From the NCBI GenBank assembly GCA_017411665.1, contig JAFQPT010000178.1, forward strand, positions 1 through 7,583: a stretch of DNA of 7,583 nucleotides, given 5' to 3'. Numbering within the stretch: the stretch's first letter is position 1; each line of letters starts with the position of its first letter. Under the pieces are notes generated by a model. That model saw only the letters and a program-made list of their open reading frames with translations. It ran no database searches and was not told the DNA's origin. Shown in pieces: positions 5,790-7,583 of this stretch. The position numbers and the translations under genes are program-made. The DNA comes from Oscillospiraceae bacterium. Lineage in GTDB: Bacteria; Bacillota_A; Clostridia; Oscillospirales; Oscillospiraceae.

Positions 5790-5832
5790 AAAGCGTTTGC
5801 TATGAGTGGACACTCATGGTGGGCGCTTTTTT
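5790..5832 (+). terminator. Orphan intrinsic terminator
   Basis: AAAGCG pairs with CGCTTT and ATGAGTG with CACTCAT. The six base positions between them also pair, mostly as G-U, so the stem can reach about 18-19 bp before a T-run (CGCTTTTTTG). No intact gene lies between it and the nagB terminator 460 bp upstream. It probably belonged to a deleted gene, or ends a small RNA. Confidence 0.75.
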
Positions 5833-5922
5833 GCTTTTTATCTAAATCTGTTGTTTTTTGAAGTCAATTTCACGTAATTACAATTATGAAAAATGCACAT
5901 AATTAAATGAATTATTTTTTCA

Positions 5923-5961
5923 TTAAAGTGACCATTTTATAAACACTTTAAGCGGTACTAT
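5923..5961 (+). promoter_or_regulatory. Promoter and operator-like inverted repeat upstream of the HTH gene
   Basis: TTAAAGTG (5923-5930) and CACTTTAA (5944-5951) form a perfect 8-bp inverted repeat with a 13-bp spacer, centres 21 bp apart (two helical turns). A TACTAT -10 (5956-5961) follows, so a -35 (poor: CATTTT at 5933-5938, 17-nt spacing) would fall inside the repeat. That is the usual geometry for autorepression by the small HTH protein encoded 27 bp downstream. Binding is inferred. Another weak promoter (TTGAAG/TACAAT, 15-nt spacing) lies at 5858-5884. Confidence 0.45.
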
Positions 5962-5987
5962 GATTTTGACGAGAGGAGGGGCGTTTA

Positions 5988-6320
5988 ATGAATTCGTGGG
6001 AACGCAAGTTGCTTATTATTAATACGCTCCACTTTTGTCGTTTTACGACATATCAACTTCTTGCTGATTTATGCGGTGTCAGTAAAAGCACGATTAGACG
6101 TGATATTGATGAATTAGGAAGTGTTATCCCGATTTGTAGTGAAGCCGGTCGGTATGGAGGAATATATGTTCCAGATGATTGGAGTCAAAAAACACAATTT
6201 TTAACATCTGACGAGGAATTGTTTTTGGAGCGTTTGAAGTATGATCTGGAGGCTAATGATAAACGGTTACTGAATGGAATCATTCGAAAATTTTCGATGC
6301 CGAAAATTAATAATCAGTAG
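5988..6320 (+). CDS. Small orphan HTH (DeoR/HTH_11-type) DNA-binding protein
   Basis: The 110-residue protein has an N-terminal winged helix-turn-helix. A helix at about 4-15 precedes TTYQLLADLCGVSKSTIRRD (20-39), with the recognition helix in SKSTIRRDIDEL. A wing follows, EAGRYGGIYVP at about 52-62. The remaining ~45 residues form a charged helix ending in IIRKFSMPK. It has no sugar-phosphate sensor (DeoR C-terminal) or WYL domain. Stand-alone HTH proteins of this size and ending are familiar to me from Firmicutes mobile regions, where their role is unknown. The start is supported by AGGAGG 8 nt upstream. Codon use is AT-rich and unlike the sialic acid genes, suggesting transfer. It is probably not the sialic acid regulator, as it sits within the decayed island behind two terminators. 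Confidence 0.8.
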   Translation: MNSWERKLLIINTLHFCRFTTYQLLADLCGVSKSTIRRDIDELGSVIPICSEAGRYGGIYVPDDWSQKTQFLTSDEELFLERLKYDLEANDKRLLNGIIRKFSMPKINNQ

Positions 6321-6455
6321 TACATATTTGTCATTCTGTCAAAGCATAGGATGGTTGTCAATGATAAAGATCACATTGATGTTTATTTAAACCTGCTGCC
6401 AATGAAGTGGAGCTTTGTTGTTCAGAAAGCATCCAAAGGGCTGATATCGGATTAA
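6321..6455 (+). pseudogene. Gene fragment, about 44 codons, in frame with the HTH gene
   Basis: Directly after the TAG of the HTH gene the same frame stays open for 44 codons to TAA at 6453-6455. It contains a protein-like stretch, VVNDKDHIDVYLNLLP followed by KWSFVVQKASKG. There is no ribosome site or good start, so it looks like the C-terminal tail of a gene whose body is deleted. The alternating charged and beta-prone pattern vaguely recalls C-terminal ends of large serine recombinases, which often accompany such HTH proteins, but this is a weak resemblance and I do not assign it. The other two forward frames here are closed or less protein-like. Confidence 0.4.
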
Positions 6456-6460
6456 TGGAA

Positions 6461-6500
6461 CATTTCCGATGCTTCAGTACCCAGTGAAGTATCGGAAATG
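6461..6500. other. 16-bp hairpin between two gene fragments
   Basis: CATTTCCGATGCTTCA (6461-6476) pairs with TGAAGTATCGGAAATG (6485-6500) across an 8-nt loop, 16 bp with one G-U pair. It starts 5 nt after a TAA stop and its right arm contains the ATG of the next open frame (6498-6500). No T-run follows. A third copy of ATCGGA lies at 6446-6451. It may be a relic of a terminator or of an element end. Confidence 0.65.
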
Positions 6501-6829
6501 AGGCACTGTATGCCAAAGGTGGACATTAATGGTCAAATTGTCTGTCAAGTTTTCATAAATAATACATTCAATCGAATTCAGCGAGTTACGCGTCTATCAG
6601 ATGATCTACAGGAATTCGTCAAGAGGGGACAAACTACAGTGTGTCTTACATTAAACAGAACACCTGAATGTATTATCTTGATGAAGAAACCGTGTAGAGG
6701 GGCTACAAAGGATTTTGAAACTTTTTGGGGGAATACCTTTGGTGTTAAAGAAAAACGGCGTAGAGTTTTTTTGACACCCTTGATGACTTATTAACACAGG
6801 GAGCATTTGATACAGCTGATAATAGTTAG
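6498..6829 (+). pseudogene. Frameshifted remnant of an unidentified gene
   Basis: An open frame starting at ATG 6498 runs 98 codons to TAA 6794 without a ribosome site. At the seven-T run (6766-6772) the reading changes character. One extra T would carry it into the other frame, giving VFFDTLDDLLTQGAFDTADNS and a TAG at 6827-6829, three bases ahead of a terminator-like hairpin. That neat fit of stop and hairpin suggests the shifted frame is the ancestral C-terminus. The product (for example KRGQTTVCLTLNRTPECIILM, KDFETFWGNTFGVKEKRRR) matches no family I recognise. The 5' end is also probably lost, as the ATG lies in a hairpin arm. Confidence 0.4.
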
Positions 6830-6831
6830 TT

Positions 6832-6877
6832 AAGCTTCGGCATGAATCAGAAATTCATACTGAAATGAAGCTTTTTT
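6832..6877 (+). terminator. Probable terminator after the frameshifted gene
   Basis: AAGCTTC (6832-6838) pairs with GAAGCTT (6867-6873), with an inner ATGAAT/ATTCAT hairpin, and the outer stem leads into a T-run (6872-6877). It starts just after the TAG at 6827-6829. The stem is interrupted, so strength is uncertain. Confidence 0.55.
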
Positions 6878-6911
6878 GACGGTTATATTTAATTATAAGT
6901 AATTTCTTGGC

Positions 6912-6947
6912 AAAAAACTCACCGTTGCTAAATATGCAACGGTGAGT
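6912..6947 (-). terminator. Intrinsic terminator of the amidohydrolase gene
   Basis: Read leftward, a perfect 12-bp stem (ACTCACCGTTGC with GCAACGGTGAGT) and 7-nt loop lead into six T (complement of the A-run 6912-6917). It lies about 90 bp after the amidohydrolase stop and is convergent with the terminator at 6832-6877. Confidence 0.9.
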
Positions 6948-7035
6948 AAATGAGATAATTGGATTTTTTACTAACTTTAATTGATTTAGCAACTTTTGTT
7001 GATTTCACAAAGTTAGCGGGGGATCGCACTTTCCT

Positions 7036-7583
7036 TTATGCGCTGTAGATGGTCTTGCCTTCCTTGATGGTTTCCAGAACAACAACATCCTTGAGCTTGT
7101 CAACGTCAACAGTCAGGGGGTTGGAATCCAGAACAACCAGGTCAGCCAGCTTACCTGCGGTGATGGAGCCCTTGATGTCTTCTTCAAAGAATTGATATGC
7201 GCCATTGATTGTGATACCCTTCAGAGCTTCGTAAACACTCAGCTTCTGGTCTTCGCCCAAAACGCGGCCTGCGGGAGTGGTGCGGTTTACTGCATTGTGC
7301 ACTGCGAACATAGCGTTGGGATTTACAACGGGAGAGTCCTGATGCATGGTGTAGTTAATGCCGCGATCAATAGCAGCGCGAATGGGAGAAATGTGCATAC
7401 CACGGTCATGACCCAGAACGGAAGTGTAGTGGTAGTCGCCCCAGTAGTGGATGTGGTCAACAAAGAAGGTTGCAATCATGCCGATTTCAGCCATGCGATC
7501 CAGCTGGTCGTCACGGACAGTCTGGCAGTGAACCATAACGGGACGCAGATCCTTCTTCAAGCCGGTTTCTTCAATCGCCTTGG
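7036..7583 (-). CDS. Amidohydrolase, Amidohydro_3 (YtcJ-like) family, C-terminal part
   Basis: Only the last 181 residues are in the window; the reading frame is open to the right edge, so the true start lies beyond it. The fragment matches the C-terminal half of the metal-dependent amidohydrolases of the Amidohydro_3 (YtcJ-like) family. VHCQTVRDDQLDRM is followed by FVDHIHYWGDYH, the family's signature; then MHQDSPVVNP supplies a likely metal-binding aspartate, and GSITAGKLADLVVLD marks the closing beta-sandwich. The likely metal-site residues are the H in VHCQT, the H in DHIH and the D in HQDSP. Members hydrolyse C-N bonds of varied and mostly unknown substrates; nothing here identifies the substrate. 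There is no signal that it belongs to the sialic acid locus, from which it is separated by the mobile island. It ends in TAA and has its own terminator about 90 bp on. Confidence 0.9.
   Translation of the reverse strand, partial: KAIEETGLKKDLRPVMVHCQTVRDDQLDRMAEIGMIATFFVDHIHYWGDYHYTSVLGHDRGMHISPIRAAIDRGINYTMHQDSPVVNPNAMFAVHNAVNRTTPAGRVLGEDQKLSVYEALKGITINGAYQFFEEDIKGSITAGKLADLVVLDSNPLTVDVDKLKDVVVLETIKEGKTIYSA

Noticed and set aside
5740..5849. Direct repeat ATCTAAATCT exactly 100 bp apart, flanking the orphan terminator
   Set aside because: Ten bases in very AT-rich DNA can recur by chance, and there is no matching element between the copies that would make it a target duplication.
5330..6900. 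CRISPR array, tRNA, rRNA or a known riboswitch in the intergenic stretches
   Set aside because: The repeats are palindromes with irregular spacing, not a repeat-spacer array, and no tRNA-like cloverleaf or recognisable riboswitch core was seen.
6971..7016. CTAACTTT/AAAGTTAG inverted repeat downstream of the amidohydrolase
   Set aside because: The 30-nt loop and lack of a T-run on either strand give no terminator, and a better terminator lies at 6912-6947.

Overview
The window reads as chromosomal DNA from a Gram-positive anaerobe, most likely a gut-dwelling member of the Clostridia. The evidence is the lipoprotein-type signal peptide on the solute-binding protein, strong AGGAGG-like ribosome binding sites, rho-independent terminators, and a small orphan HTH protein of a type I associate with Firmicutes mobile regions. 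The genus cannot be fixed from this sequence alone.

Positions 1-5328 hold a sialic acid (N-acetylneuraminate) uptake and breakdown locus with two divergent arms. The leftward arm is a three-gene TRAP transporter: siaP (lipoprotein solute-binding protein), siaQ (small membrane subunit) and siaM (large membrane subunit, cut by the left edge). The rightward arm is a YhcH/NanQ-type cupin, nanA (N-acetylneuraminate lyase) and nagB (glucosamine-6-phosphate deaminase), closed by a strong terminator. Together they would import sialic acid, settle its anomeric form, split it to pyruvate and ManNAc, and feed glucosamine-6-phosphate to fructose-6-phosphate plus ammonia. The linking enzymes (NanK, NanE, NagA) are not in the window. 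The 410-bp divergent control region holds a near-perfect 37-nt palindrome, three TATTAAC-type half-sites, a cre-like core and a convincing extended -10 promoter for the rightward arm. Both arms carry a strong intercistronic hairpin without a T-run (siaP/siaQ and nanA/nagB).

Positions about 5330-6900 are an AT-rich accessory island with no intact metabolic gene. About 5345-5640 is dense in short palindromes and resembles the ends of an IS200/IS605-type element that has lost its transposase. An orphan terminator follows, then a small HTH regulator (110 aa) whose promoter sits in an 8-bp inverted repeat. After it come two gene fragments in the same reading frame, a 16-bp hairpin, a poly-T frameshift and a terminator-like hairpin. 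This looks like decay of a mobile element.

Positions 6912-7583 return to ordinary coding sequence: the C-terminal part of a leftward Amidohydro_3 (YtcJ-like) amidohydrolase with its own terminator, convergent with the island.
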